From the NCBI GenBank assembly GCA_008360975.2, contig CM039211.1, positions 46,870,077-46,934,076 of the forward strand: a stretch of 64,000 bases of DNA. Reading direction: 5' to 3'. Made by a program: the position numbers and the translations under genes. This DNA is from Lichenostomus cassidix (taxonomy: Eukaryota; Chordata; Aves; Passeriformes; Meliphagidae). This document shows, piece by piece, positions 36,362 through 49,484 of this stretch (within the stretch, counting starts at the first letter, position 1; every line of letters starts with the position of its first letter). The notes beneath the pieces are model-generated. The model did no database searches, was not told where the DNA came from, and was given only the letters and a program-made list of their open reading frames with translations.

Positions 36362-39300
36362 CTAAAAATAAAAATGGAGTAAAAAAAGGTAAGTTTTAAT
36401 GATGGTTTACAAAGCAGTTTTACTCATCTGATCTTAAGGATAAGCAAATTGCTAATGCAATTTATTACTGGGTTACAAACTGCTACTTACAAGCATAGCA
36501 ATTCCTAACAGGGTAAGAAAATGATATAGTAACAAAAATAGAAACAACTCATACAAGCTAAAGACAAAATATATTTAAGTATTACTGACAGACAAAGTGA
36601 CAGAATCACTTTGAAATCTAATTAAAAAAAACCAAAACCAACACCAAAAAACAAAACAAACAAAAACAAAAAAAAACCAAAAAAACCCAACACTTTTAAT
36701 CTGTACTGCCATAGAAAGGCTGGAACTGCCACACATTTTACAAAGGTAAAACTAAGTACTATGGCATGTAATTAGTTTAATAGAAGTTACTGAGAAACTG
36801 ACCTATAAGCTATTGATCCAGCTCAAATTGTTTTTTTTCTTTTTCCTGCAGTATACCTTCACTGCTTTGATCTTCAGTACAACTCCATCTCTTTCAGGGC
36901 ACTCAGCAACGAGTTCATGGTTCCCAGATAATATGCCATAAAACATGGCTTTTCCGACCTGTACTTAAAACTGAGCCTTTGAACAGATACAGTCTGTTCT
37001 TTTTTCCACCCTTCACTCCTTCTCTTCAGTCTCCTCCATTTCTGAATCTATTCTTTCCCTTTTTTTCTTTTTATTTCTCTTGTCCCTTGAGAGAAGCTGA
37101 TGAGAAAGTGTGTCCAACATTAGTTATTTTTCTTCCTGTCTGTTTTTCTGGTCTTACAAAGAACCAAATGTACAAAATGGAGTCAAGATATTCTGTGACT
37201 GTATAGATATACGAGACAATGTCTTTCAAACCGCTACATTTAAGTTGCCTTTGCAGGAGAAAAAACACTCAAACAAATAAAACCAGAAACAAAGCAAACC
37301 CCCAAAGAACTTTATGTTAAACTCCAGTCTGATCTTATCTTAAAAATTTCCATGATGAAGAATACAAATGTCTGCCAGAAATTTAATTGAACGCTGTACC
37401 ATATTTCCTGGGAAAAACACCTTTCCTAACAAAAATAAAATAAAAAAAAATACTTTCTTGTGATAATTGGATCTTCTCTGCTATTTAAACACACAAATTT
37501 TGCCTTACCAAACAAACCCAAGGAGAATAGAACATCCTCTTATGGAGTATCCTTTTTACTATTAAATATTATTGTGGAGTTTTAAAAGAAGAGAATTGAA
37601 GTTTGTTATTCTATCCACAACAACCTTAGGATGGGACCTAATACATTCCAGATCACATTTCTCTTTCTAAAAGTAAACACTCACTATTAAATCAGGGAAC
37701 TCAAAGGCTAAGCACTATACCACTTCCAGTCAAGTACCACTAAAGACATGGAAAATTTGTTATTAATCTGCATTCAGTTCTGAAAGGCAAGCACTTATGT
37801 GTAAAAAACACATTACAAAACTGTCTGCAGATCCTTAACATTACCTGGGATTTTGAAGACTACCTTAGAACAACAAGTTACCTTACAGTACTGCATCATC
37901 TTCAATTTGATTCACTTTAGAATCTTGATTACAAACTAGCAGAGGGAAAACATATTTCCTCAGCTCTTTCTTTGACTGACTTTGTCACCCTCAGTGTCAT
38001 CTATTGTTATTAGTGTTATCTATCTTTATGAACACAGCTTGGTCACTGTCCTAGTGAGATGCTAAAAAAATGGGTCCAATATGTTGATTCTATGTATGAC
38101 AATTCGAAATGCAAGATAAAACCAGTAAAAATAGATGTGCATACATCTCCATGACTGTATGAGAGTGAAAAATTAAATGATCCAAGCAGCACAGAAAATG
38201 GAACAGCCATTCTGAAAGAGGCTCCACTTCTAAGAAGTTTTGGTTTGTTGATTTTTTTCAAGGCTTGCTACAGTAGCCACTCAGAAAAACGGCACTTTGC
38301 AATAAAAAACTGTTTTGGAGTGCTCTCTGCAAACTGGTCACAGGGGCCAGTTCACCTCATGTCCAACAGACCACTCATGGAGTGTGGTGGACATCAGCAC
38401 CAACACCAGCAGAGTGCAGCGGGCAACAGCAGGAGGCAGTGGGTGGCAGTGCTGACCTCACACAATGCGCTAGCATTTATCTGCCACTAGAGTGGCTCGT
38501 TAAGCTCCTGCTTTCCCAGGAAGGTTCTTTCTCTCCATCATCTTTCTTCCCTTTGTCTCCCAGACAGGGTGGTTGACTGGACGCACCATTGTGGGGTAGA
38601 GAACTGATGCCACTTTCCCTATGTCTTTCAAGCCACGTGGGTCTGAAATCTTGGAAATGTTATTTCCCATACTTTGAGTCTCTCTGTTTCCCGGGGCCTC
38701 ATGAGATTTAGTAATTTTTGTATCTAGTGATTATTTACTGGGGGGTTTTTTGCCTGTTGCTGTTTTGCTTGTCAGTAAACTTTTATTCGTTCCCTTATAT
38801 CTACTCATATTCATTCCTTATCAGTGAAAAGCAATCGATTGAAACTAAGAGGAGGTAACTCATTTTACAGTGTCCACCTCTTTAAAATGTCTGAAACCAA
38901 GACAGCAGTTCTGCAGGGTATGAACCTTTACAATTTAGACATAGAATAACATCTGCAGACTGGGAAAAAGGGCATGAGTCTGACTCATCAGAAATCTTTG
39001 TGGGGGAAAAAGCTTCATTCTTCTCTTTCAAATGTAAAAGTTCAGGGGACGCCTCATAAACTCTTTTTAATCAGAGCGCTTTCTTAACATTGGCCACAAA
39101 AGTACTTTAACTGACTCCCTGCTTTGTAAAATAAAAAGTGCATTTGTTCCTATTTTATGAGCTTTGATGTTCTTAGATCACCTTACTTTAAAATACGTTA
39201 TTTGAATAATGATGACATTTTCCTGCTTCTAATGGGTACTTTTCACTTTAAGGAAAACCTTCATTTGATCATCTGCTGTGTAACTTACCAATACAATTAA

Positions 39301-39949
39301 ACTGAGACTCCAAGGCCTTAAAGAAATATCCAAAATAAATTAAGCTAAAACAACACAGGAAGAGACAGAAGTCATAACCTTTACCTACTAACTATAGAGC
39401 TTTCCTATTAGGTTAAAAAAGAGGAAAAAAGAAAAATATAGATATAAAAGGGAGGAGACCAGCCCAGACAAAAGAGATGGTGGCTCTAAATATCTTCATT
39501 ACAAGCTATAAAAAGATTAACCTTAAGCAGGACCTATAGAAACCAAAGATAATCTCCTCTAAAAAAACACCTATACAAATCTTTGCTGAGCATGAAGTGG
39601 TGGAGGGGACTTGTTCACTGTCTGCTGGATACAGGCTATACCAAATTAGATCCCTAAGAACTAGAAAATTTCACCAGTGCTCATAACAAACCTCATAACA
39701 AACAGGCTTAAAGCCCACTAAAACTACTTTGTTAACCATGCCTGCATTACAATATATTGTTTTCTATCCAAGCAATGTGGCTATTACTTGAACTTCACTT
39801 TCAACACATTGCAACTAACAAAAACTTGGAGGATCTGACATTTACACAGACTAGTATTCCTAATAAATGTAACGTGACATGGATGGCAGTGATATCACAT
39901 GTACACTAGTAATTATTACCCATGTTATGACCCATGAAGGACATAGACC
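36362..39949 (-). other. KDM4C: KDM4C intron between exons C and D, left part
   Basis: Start of the 17.4 kb intron. It has an A-rich CAAAA-type run near 36625-36690 and, at about 38330-38880, a GC-richer block whose end resembles an LTR (gcttgtcagtaaactttta followed by a T-rich run). No coding sequence was recognised. Confidence 0.7.
38330..38880 (+). mobile_element. Possible LTR-derived segment
   Basis: Locally GC-richer, with a purine-and-CAG-rich left part, a pyrimidine-rich middle, and then gtcagtaaacttttattcg near 38773, which looks like a retroviral R/U5 region with a variant polyadenylation signal. The borders and family could not be fixed and no target-site duplication was found. It could also be an unrelated old repeat. 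Confidence 0.3.
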
Positions 39950-40374
39950 TGTTGAGCTGGTCCAGCACTCCAAAAGCACCTCTCATATGAAGACAGGCTC
40001 AGGCTAAGAGAGGTGCTCAGCCTGTAGAAAAGGAGAGAAGGCTTTGGGGAGACCTCTTTGTAGCCTCTCAATACTTAAACAGGGCTTTAAGTATTGAAAA
40101 TGATATAGTAACAAAATAGATGGAGACACACATTTTAGAAGGAGTAAAGTTTTTAAATATAGATGAGGCATAAGAAAAAAAAAAATTGACAATAAGGGTG
40201 ATAAAACACTGGATCAAATTGCCCAGAGAGGTGGTGGATGCCCTATACCTGGAAACATTCAAGGTCAGGTCACACAACCTGATGTAGTTGAGACTGTCCC
40301 TGCTCATGGCAGGGAATTTGGACTAGACAACCTTTAAAGATCTCTTCCAGCACAAACTATTCTGTGATTCTGTG
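39950..40374 (+). mobile_element. CR1 LINE fragment, 3' part, plus strand
   Basis: Decayed but clear 3' CR1: ctggtccagcactcc, gctcagcctgtagaaaagg, aaacactggatcaaattgcc, ccagagaggtggtggatgcc and a final ctattctgtgattctgtg. Antisense to KDM4C. Confidence 0.88.
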
Positions 40375-43003
40375 TTCTCACAGAGAAAGAGAGTGCCTGT
40401 GCATCCCCGTGTGTCTGCTGTCAGCCTGTATATTAAAATCAGGAGAAGAATGTATTTCATTATAAAGCATTACCTTAGAAGGTGTCCAATCTCTGATTCA
40501 TTATTACTTTGCAAATCCTTTAAACAAATAATTTTGTCATTTGTATTTGCATTAAATAATAATTTCATAAGCATATTATTTTATACTTATCTAAATTAAA
40601 TCTTAGACCATTTTAAATTGCTCATCTCCTTAAAAAATCTCCGTAACATTCTAGAATTACAAGAGAGTTTTCTCTCTTCCAGTATCTGTATAAAGTAAGA
40701 CATCTCCATATAATTCCCAAGCTTTATACAGTAATGTTCATTTAATCTTGCAGCGTTTTTGTGGAGACGATGCAATCTTTTTCATAACAATACATATCAT
40801 ATTCACTGTTTCTATTGAACTGTTTCCCCTTGCTTTCCATGAAACATTTTTGCAACCAGCAACACTAATCTCACTTCTCTGCTTCAATCACTTCAAGAAA
40901 CTGCAGAAAAAAACCTCAAGTCTGTGAATTAACCATGCTTCTTTTCGTACATACATCCAAAAGATGCCTCACCTTTTTTGGAAGGTTATGTTACTACTCA
41001 GGCATAGCTGCATATTAATTATTGTTGCATGGATAAATAGTACACAAAATCTGAGCATGTTCATACTCATTTATATTTTAAAACTAATACATGTGGTTAT
41101 CTTTGAGCATTTTTTTTAGTGTCTGCCAAAACTCAAAGTCATATTCACGGTAATGCTTACAACAAGCAGTTTTCACATTTCCATATTTCCATACTTACTT
41201 CATCAGCAATAGTATCCTCTAGGAGACAGGAAGCTGTCTGACACAGCAATGCAATAGAATTCAGCCAAGCCATAGCAGAGATATACAGTAAGTAACCTAA
41301 GAGTTATTTTTATTGTAAACTATGAACATGCACCACACAATCCCCTTTCTCGTTAAACTGCTACTTCTCCTTTTGTCTAAGGCCTTTTGTCTAACAGCAT
41401 CTCCAAAGAATTGTATTTATCCAGTTAAATAAAAGAGAAAGTTAAACTTATGTCAGTGGATGAAGACAGGGTAAAATAAAATATATGTTACCCATAGTGA
41501 ATTGTGCCTGACACATTTTCAAAAATTTACTCATAGAATGTAATTTCCATAAGTTTCCTCTTCCAGCTCTTTGGCATCCACTCCATTAGGGAGTTTTTCA
41601 TTATAACCAACATGAAGATTCCCTGCTTAAACCTTTTCCTTTTTACTTTATATATGATAAACATAAAAACAGATTGTCCCTTTCTTTTTGACATTTTCCA
41701 TCTATAGACCCTCAGTCAGTTAAACAACTGCAACTTTTCCACATAACTGACTTCATCAGCAGCTACATTCTCTCCTCTGAAATGCAATGAGGACAGATCT
41801 TCAGTGATGTCAGGCAAAGCATGTTTAGTTTTTATCCCACACCTGGGGACATGTGCTTACATTGCCATGACTTGTTAGGCATGTGGACAATAACCTTCAG
41901 GACCTCTTCTACAGCAGTGGCTGATATCACTGGTCCACAATCCTTTGTCTGTATTCTAGCTTCAGTATCTTGCACTTTTCTCTAATTACCTCCTGTTTTC
42001 CATGTTACCTCAGTAATTTATCAACATCGTGTTCTTTTCTGATTGCCCTTACTTCATAAAAAAAGGCCTCACCAAAACAAAAAAAAAATTTAAAAAAAAA
42101 GGGGGCTTGTCTTTGTCTTCAGCTAATATCTCCTCTAATATCCTGCAACAGCTTCTACCCAAGGGATAATTATGCAGGCTGTGGCTGATGAAGCCAGTAA
42201 AAAGATTGTGTAACATTTGAGAGATGCTACTAAAAAAACGAGACTTGGAAAAGGGCTTGACTAGGTACTCCAATAAGTAGGTAGCTGCTATCAAAGCAAA
42301 GTAGGAGCAGATTTCAAACAAACAAACAAACAAAAAAAAAAAAAACCCAAAAAGATTCTTCATACACTGTGTGTCTGCTTGCCACATGTGGGTGCTAAAA
42401 TTTAACACCTTATGAGAAAGAAGCTGCATAAGTTCATGAAAAAGAAATCCAACAAAGGTTATTTCTTACTAAGTAAATAGAAAGATACTGCCTTTGGCTA
42501 AGACAGTTTCTTATTTCCACATTGTACAAAATTGAGAAAGCATTAGGAATGCCTGCTCAAGACACATGTTCTTCACCAGGTATTAATTTCTTGCTGTGAG
42601 AGAAATTCACAGAGAAGAAATTTATCTTCTCTGTCAAAGAGAAGATAACAGACTAGAACAGACTTCAGTTTAATTCTTATGGCACATTTTACTGTTCCAC
42701 GTAACCTGCAGTTTTAAACCCTTATATTTAGAAACAATACCTAGATATTAAGCAAAATCCAAATGCTTGGCACTAAGAACACACTGCAATATATATAAGG
42801 TATCATATGCATTTAATTTTCATGATTTGTGATACTGAAAATCAAACAAAATGCAACTTTACTAATTTATTATTAGCCATATAATAAGGTATTGTGGTAA
42901 GTTATTGTCACAGCTTTATTTAGAAATTATTTCACCTAAAATAATATCTTCAAGTAATTTCAATACATTTTGGCTAGTGTTTTGAAGCATTGCAAGTGCT
43001 GAT
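40375..43003. other. Intron sequence, mostly unique
   Basis: AT-rich intron. It has A-rich/CAAA runs near 42078-42110 and 42314-42350 and a small hairpin at 42609-42634. No gene or named element seen. Confidence 0.5.
42609..42634. repeat. Short perfect hairpin
   Basis: Ten-base arms acagagaaga and tcttctctgt around a 6-base loop. A third partial copy (agagaagata) follows. No function assigned. Confidence 0.85.
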
Positions 43004-43245
43004 TATAGAATGGTTTGGGTTGGAAAGAACATTAAAGATCATCTAGTTCTAACTCCACCGCGTTGGGCAGGGACCCCTTCCACGAGACCAGGCTGCTCAG
43101 AGCCCCATCCAGCCTGGCCTCAAACACTGCCAGGGATGGGACATCTACAACTTTTCTGGTCTTAGCAGCCTCAAAGTAAAGAATTTCTTCCTTACATCTA
43201 ATGTAAACCCTCCATAAGTTTAAAGCCACTACCCCTTGATAATGT
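43004..43245 (-). mobile_element. CR1 LINE fragment, 3' end, minus strand
   Basis: The plus strand reads atagaatggtttgggttggaa, then agatcatctagttctaact and gaccaggctgctcagagccc, the reverse complement of the CR1 3' end. About 240 bases long, sense relative to KDM4C. Confidence 0.92.
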
Positions 43246-44250
43246 CTTAAGCACCAAGTAGGACACTACCTATTTAGTAAATAATGTATTTCCATCCTTT
43301 TTTAATCAGCTATTTTCCCTGTGTGTCAATTGACTTTGACTAGTATCTAAAAACCTAAGAAAAGCGGTTAGGAAAGATTTTGGGTTTGGTTTTCTTTCCC
43401 CAAAAGTATTTCTAGTAAGAGGTGAAAAGAGTTTTAAGAGTCAACTGCTCCAAAGATGTGTCACAATAATGCCGATTTACTAGTCACCTTTAAAAGCAAC
43501 TAATTAAAACAGACATGTAATGTTCAACTCTGCTACAGCTAAGTCAAATAGACACAAATTGTAGGGCTATGGCTGTTAAACGTATTTTGTGTTCTTCGAG
43601 CTATTCTGTTGGCTTTTTAGATAAAAACCTTTGAACTGAAAATAGATGTCTTTAGTCTTCCACCTTTTCTCTCAATTGCCCAAGGTCAGACTCTTTGTAT
43701 TAACACAGATGTGCACTAGGATATGGCATTGCTGCATTTTGGCTATCTCATTTTCCCAGCTTATTTATACTTGTGTCTATATTTATCCTTGTGTAAAGAG
43801 AAATGGATTGCTATTTCTCTTGACACATTTGAAAATGTTGTTTTCAGCAATGGTCCACTAACGAATATGTTAATCTTTCTACACCAAGGGAATAATCTTC
43901 ACTCAGAAAATAGCTTTTCAAATTATTTAATTTCAAAGTGAATTATTTAATTCAAAGTCCATTACTGTATCCACTTCAAGTTATTACCTTCAGAGACAAA
44001 CTTCCTTTTTTAGTGACAAAATATTTTCAAAAACTAATAAACTGCAGAAAAAATTATGTTTATCTAGTAAAAGATTCAGTTTCCTGATGAGCAGCACCAT
44101 TCTCAACAGAGTTGCTAGATGCTGCCAGTATAATTCACAACCTTCATTTGTATTGTAGGTGATTAAAGTTCACATTGATTATGGAGGCTGATGAAAGAGA
44201 TATCCACAATAGGCTAATGATCATTTATTGTGTAGAAAGATCTTTGGCTG
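43246..44250. other. Intron sequence, nothing recognised
   Basis: AT-rich intron, with an imperfect short tandem repeat (aattatttaatt twice) near 43919-43952; no gene seen. Confidence 0.5.
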
Positions 44251-44577
44251 TGTGTTGGTTTTGCATGGCCCAGTTTTTGGTAGTGGGGGGGCCATAAAGA
44301 TGGCTCCTGTGAGAAGCTTCCACCATGTTCAGCAGAGCCAATCTCTCTTTAAGGGCTTATTTTACTTCCCATTATCCTCCTCTGACTCTTAGTAATAAAT
44401 TCACTTTGCAACTAAGTTGAGCCTGTTTGTCCCCTGAAGCGCTTTCTCCCGCTTCCTTATCTCAACTCATGAACCCTTGCATTAATTTTTCTTCCTCTCC
44501 CCTGCCCAGCTGTGGTAGGGGACAGCAAGTGAGCAGCTGTTGTAGGTGCCTGGCATTTCACCAGTGTCCAAACAACA
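44251..44577 (+). mobile_element. Solo LTR, ERVL-like, with 5-bp target-site duplication
   Basis: Begins TGTGTTGGTTTTGCATGGCC and ends in a TGGCAT...CCAAACAACA block. Inside are the conserved tggtagtggggggg, gtgagaagct, a polyadenylation signal (taataaattc) and gttgagcctgtttgt. These features are typical of songbird ERVL-type LTRs. The five bases ggctg stand on both sides (44246-44250 and 44578-44582), a perfect duplication that fixes the borders and indicates ERVL-type integration. No internal viral sequence remains. Confidence 0.9.
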
Positions 44578-45459
44578 GGCTGTAAGCTTAAAGTAGGTTC
44601 TTGAAAACAGAAGGCAGCCACACTTCTTTCACAGATGAACATTTTTACTCTTTCAGATGCATCCAAGTCTGTTCAGGACATCCACCTTTGGGAATTTAAT
44701 GTTTAAAAATCATCAGTTATTTAATTTCCACATTTTAGCAATATAATCCTGCAAACATTCAGTCTGCCCTACCCTTCCTTGCAATTGCAGTTCCCACATC
44801 ATGCCAATCTAAAGCAACAATATAAACAGCAAGCAGTGTTTCACTACACCATCCATAGCATTATGAACAGTGATCTCCAAGAATGCAAAGAGCAGGAATA
44901 AACTGGCTGGGGTAAGAAGATTTTAAAAAGACAGAAGAAAGAGGTGGGATGGAAAATGGGAATATGGAAAGAATTCCACAGCCAAAGAAGGAATGAGAAC
45001 TGAGGCTGAGACTGAAATGAGTATCAAAACACTCATGCAGGTAACTGCAGTAAAAATAATGCTCACACTTGACAGAGGTGGCTACTATGTGTAATTTGGC
45101 CCTAGAATGTAAGTATATGAAGTAAACCACATCCATAAAGTATAAAATGGAGACTACTAGATCCCTGAATATTAAATATTTTGTCATAGTTGTTATTGGT
45201 CACTCAGATTTAAAAAATGCTTACAGTAGAAAAAGCAACTGTTGCCAAGCAATTCAACAAGAAAGATTACACTTACCCCTTTGAAGAGGAACCCAAAGGA
45301 ATGAGATTAGCTTTTTAAAAACATAAATAAATAATCTACTGAAAATAAAAAACTGATCATTCTTCCTGTAAAATATAGAGAAACTGCAAAAATCACTCTT
45401 ACACACTGGAAAACACCTGGGGCAATTCCAAGCACAAATACAGGCTGAGTGGAAAATAG
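44578..45459. other. Intron sequence, nothing recognised
   Basis: AT-rich intron between an LTR and a CR1; the 108-codon minus-strand frame at 44861-45187 has no recognisable family. Confidence 0.5.
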
Positions 45460-46086
45460 GTCAAGACTAGCCCTGGTGAGAAAGAGTTGGGACTGTTGGT
45501 TGACAGGAAACTCAATGTGAGCAGGCTCACAGCCCAGCAAGCCAACCTCATCCTGGTTTGCCTCAGATGTAGCATGGTCATCCAGTCAACGGAGATGATT
45601 CTGCCCCTCTATGAGACCCTACCTGGAGTCCTGTGTCCAGCTCTGGGACCCCAACAAAAGAAGGGCATTGACCTGCTGAAGTGGGTCCACAAGAAGGCCA
45701 AGAAAAAGATAAGGAGGCTGGAGAACCTCTCCTGCGAAGACAGGCTGAGAGAGTTGGGGTTGCTCAGCCTAGAGAAGAGAAGGCTCCAAGAACACCTTAT
45801 AGCACCTTCCAGTACCTAAAGAGGGCTACTAGAAAGACAATTAAGACAACACTTCAAACTGAAAGAGGGTAAATCTAGATTAGATATAAGAAAGAAGTTC
45901 TTGATTATGAGGGTGGTGAGACACTGTAACAGGTTGCCCAGAGAAGATGTAGAATGCATCTGGAAGTGTCCAAGGCTAGTCTGGATGTGTCCCTGAGCAA
46001 CCTGGTCTAGTGGAAGACTCTGTCCACGGCAGGGTGTTCAACTAAATTATCTTTATGATCCCTTCCATGATTCTATGATTCTATGA
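45460..46086 (+). mobile_element. CR1 LINE fragment, RT end and 3' end, plus strand
   Basis: Encodes remnants of the end of CR1 ORF2 (LTAQQANLILVCLRCSMVIQ and LPLYETLPGVL, matching the CR1 pattern before VLRPGVQFW) and then the 3' region (gaggctggagaacctctcct, gctgagagagttggggttg, ctcagcctagagaagagaag). It ends in a clean ttctatgattctatga octamer tail. Antisense to KDM4C. Confidence 0.95.
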
Positions 46087-46840
46087 ACACTGAGACTAAA
46101 TGCTTAGCAAACAAAACAGGAATTACAATGTATCTACTGTATATATATATACACTATGATAAAAAATATGTAGGCTTATTCCCATTATTATAGACAGCAA
46201 ATATTATATTTAAACCTGAGTATCTTCAGATGAAAGTGAGTATCTTTAAGAAAGCAAAACAGCACCAGCTAGGCAGGGCAGGATATCCTACTACTGGCTA
46301 TTTTTAGCATGTTTTTCCCCTCAAAGACTTTACAGCAGTACCTCTGGAGATCAAATATAGACTTTGAGGACAAATTAAGATGGATAAAATTGGTGGAGGT
46401 TCTCTGGTCCAATTCCAATTCCAACTCCAAGCAGGGCCAGATTCAAAACTGCATCTGATTAAAATCATACTTCACCCTGCAGGGAATCTCCTCCCTGACA
46501 TACAAGAATACCCACACAGCCGGAGGTGCCCACAGCTGTCAAGCCTTTTGACATGGGTATCAGTGGCAAAGGCTGACTTGGCAAACTCCTATAAAGGCGA
46601 TGAAAGGTCCAAATGAGGTTCGGGTTTGAGCCTTATGGCACTTACGTTAAAAACATATTTACTGAGTTGAATGGTCTTCAGTTTGGTTTCTGTGACTGCA
46701 TCAGAAAAAACACATATTTATAAACCTGTTGAAATATGTTGTGTCAAAGATTGGGTTTTGCAAGCAGTAAATATCCTGTTTACAAGCATGCTACCAAAAT
46801 CAGAAATAAATAACATGCTCCCCACATCTGAGTCCACACA
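46087..46840. other. Intron sequence with a TA run
   Basis: Short TA microsatellite at 46141-46152; otherwise no gene or element recognised. Confidence 0.5.
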
Positions 46841-47111
46841 TGTGGTGAGCACAGACCTTTCCCGTGAGAAATCTTTCTCTCTTCTTCCTGTGTTCTATAA
46901 ACAAAGATAAAATTTGGATGTTGTTGGAACAGTGTCTCAAGATATGAATGATTCAACCTGGCCAATCAACCTGGGGGGAGGTTTTGAATTGGCCCAATCT
47001 GAGTGATCTTTGAAAGTCTATGTAAGTTGGAATTAATTAATAAATTTGACACAATTCACCACACATTCGAGCCTCAGTTTCTCTCTCTCTGCTAGCAGTT
47101 CAACAGCGACA
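46841..47111 (+). mobile_element. Solo LTR, ERVK-like, copy 2, with 6-bp target-site duplication
   Basis: Starts TGTGGTGAGCACAGACC and ends TTCAACAGCGACA. It has the same order of boxes as the copy at 12786-13045: ctataaacaaagataaa, a CCAAT box (ggccaatcaacc), a decayed TATA region (gtctatgtaag), aataaa and a TCTCT-rich end. The flanks cacaca (46835-46840) and cacaca (47112-47117) form a perfect 6-bp duplication, though the sequence is simple. Plus orientation, antisense to KDM4C. No internal viral genes. Confidence 0.88.
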
Positions 47112-49484
47112 CACACATGGTTACCATCAGCATTTACAAGTAATATTCCCACTAAGTCAACTTTTTTGCAGAGAACACTTGCAAAAACCCAGATTTTAAA
47201 AATAAAAAATAAATATGTTTTTTAAATAATCATCAGGTCTTATTTTCCTTATTTGCTTTTGAAAACAAAATACCACAGAAACATTTAGGTTTTTACTTTT
47301 TCTATTATAGCCAGATTTTCCTGTCCAATAGTTTCTTTTATTAACAATATTTAAATGCATTTAAAGCTTTCTAGAAAAATCAGTCTGAAAATTAAGGCAA
47401 TGTATAACCAACTCACATGTATTGAGTTAATTTTGGCAGTTACTGAGCTCTGAAAACAGCAGTTTATAATGGAAATGCTGACACTTTACCAGTGAGAAGG
47501 GCACCACTACTAAAAGAACATTCAAAATCATTATTTTCAGTAGGGTGAAATAGGGCAGTTTCTGAGCTGGAATGTGGAAAGCTCTTACATGCCACTTTTC
47601 TGATGCCTTTGGGAAAAAGAAAGTAAAAATCCTTCAAATTACATAAAGGGCTACTCTAATCATAAAATGCAAAGCAACCCAGAGACTGATTATCAATAAG
47701 TAATATACAAAGCATGAAAATGCTCATCTATAGAAAACAACATTCTGCTAAGCTGTTTAAACATAAGCACATAAGATGTGCTCTCAAAATCAGTGCCAAT
47801 TAACCAGATTAGGTACTTAACAGTTTTGCAGTGCTGTAGAGAAGAGAGCAAGAACCACCCATGAAAAGTCATTCCTTAGTAGCCATATGAACAGCTAGCT
47901 TATTATGAAGCAAGCCACTGAAGTGTATTTACCTGTTTCCTTACTTGCACTTCTTTCTGTCTCCTTCCTGTCCCAAATCCTTTGTCCTCTAAATAACAAA
48001 GGTACTCCATGTTTATATACTATAGCTATTAGGTGACCACATCTTTGCTCATTGTACAGTACGTTGCATTCTCTATAATGCCAGTCATTATTCTTCCTGA
48101 CTTCACTAACTTTTTCTAGCTGAAGCATTTAAGATTAATGAGGCGTTTGTTCTCAATCAAGGCACTTTGTATGAATACAGTTACACTTTCAGGATCCATG
48201 CAGATGACTTACTTAATATTATTTGATTTTTTAAAATTGTTTCAGGAGATTGATTTATGGCTATTTTTGTCCATTAGCATAGATCATTCAGTATCACTGT
48301 TCTCTTTTGTCAATAACTGTTACCAAACAGGACCTACTGCCTGGTAGAATATAAAGATATACTATGTATCATGAAGTCAGGTAAATCCTAAAGGGAGAAA
48401 ATTTTACATAAAGTATTGTAAAGCGTATGACTTCAGCTACTTAGAGATGCTGAAACTGCAAGAAAACAGTATGCTTCTGAATCTCAAAATCAGTTTCCTC
48501 TGATAATATAAGATGGAATAGCCATCAAGGAAAAGTCTGTCTCTGTCAATCTAAATCCACATAGATGTTTTCCATACTTTAACGATGTTCACAGTTAGGA
48601 TCCACACATAATAAAGTTAGATTTAGCTATTAAGACAACTCTCATTTCTACAGTGCTCTCATGCTTCATTGCTTTGCAAAGTCATGCTGATATACAGAAG
48701 CCTAATAGACACTAAATTTTCCATAAAGTTAACATAACTACTGTGATTTTAAGAAAGTATAATTTAACAGAATTTAAAACAATATTGTGTAAGCAGAGGA
48801 CTGAGAAGGAATTTTACCTCCTAAGAAATGAACTCTGAAACAAGGTTGTACCAATGCTTCGTAACTTCCATTATATTCTTCATTACACAAAACTTTCTTT
48901 CTCCTTGTTTTCCAATCAACTTTCCCTTCAGGATTTAATGCCTTAGCCAGAAGGGTCTTAGCTCAGACAGGTCATCTTTGGCTAAATCTCCTCATCTAGC
49001 AATCAATATGAAAAGCAGGGAAAACAATTTCAAACATCCAGGAAGCTGTCATTTCAGGGAGTAGGTATCTCCTAGTAACTAAATCTTCCCTTTTCGTGCA
49101 CTTTTCTGATACAAAAAAACTTAAATTTTGGAAGGCATGTGTATATATAGTTCCCACAGAGAGCCAAATCTCTTTCAGATCTTCTGCAACGGCTGCAGTA
49201 TTTTAGGAATGATTATCCAGAACAAAAATTTAGATGAATTTGATTTTTTTTTTATTTAATTCATGCAGAAATTTGAAGTCTCAACTGTGTCAGCTGGAAT
49301 GTAAAATACACTCTATATTCCCTCCAGTAAAAAAAAAGGTCATGAAAATAACTAATTTTCCTTAATTTCATCTCCCTCTCTAGAGAGACTTATGGTTTTA
49401 CACAGCAATTTAAAATACAATTAAAATATTATATGTAAAACAACAGACATGGAAAACACATTCAGTGTTCAGATTTGGTAAAAA
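47112..49484. other. Intron sequence, mostly unique
   Basis: AT-rich intron; no gene or named element seen. Confidence 0.5.

Noticed and set aside
42049..42429. 126-codon minus-strand frame with Phe-rich stretches
   Set aside because: The Phe runs come from A-rich simple sequence (aaacaaacaaa and poly-A); no domain seen.
12786..47111. The two ERVK-like LTRs as the ends of one large provirus
   Set aside because: Each has its own target-site duplication and the DNA between them contains host exons and CR1 copies but no gag, pol or env.
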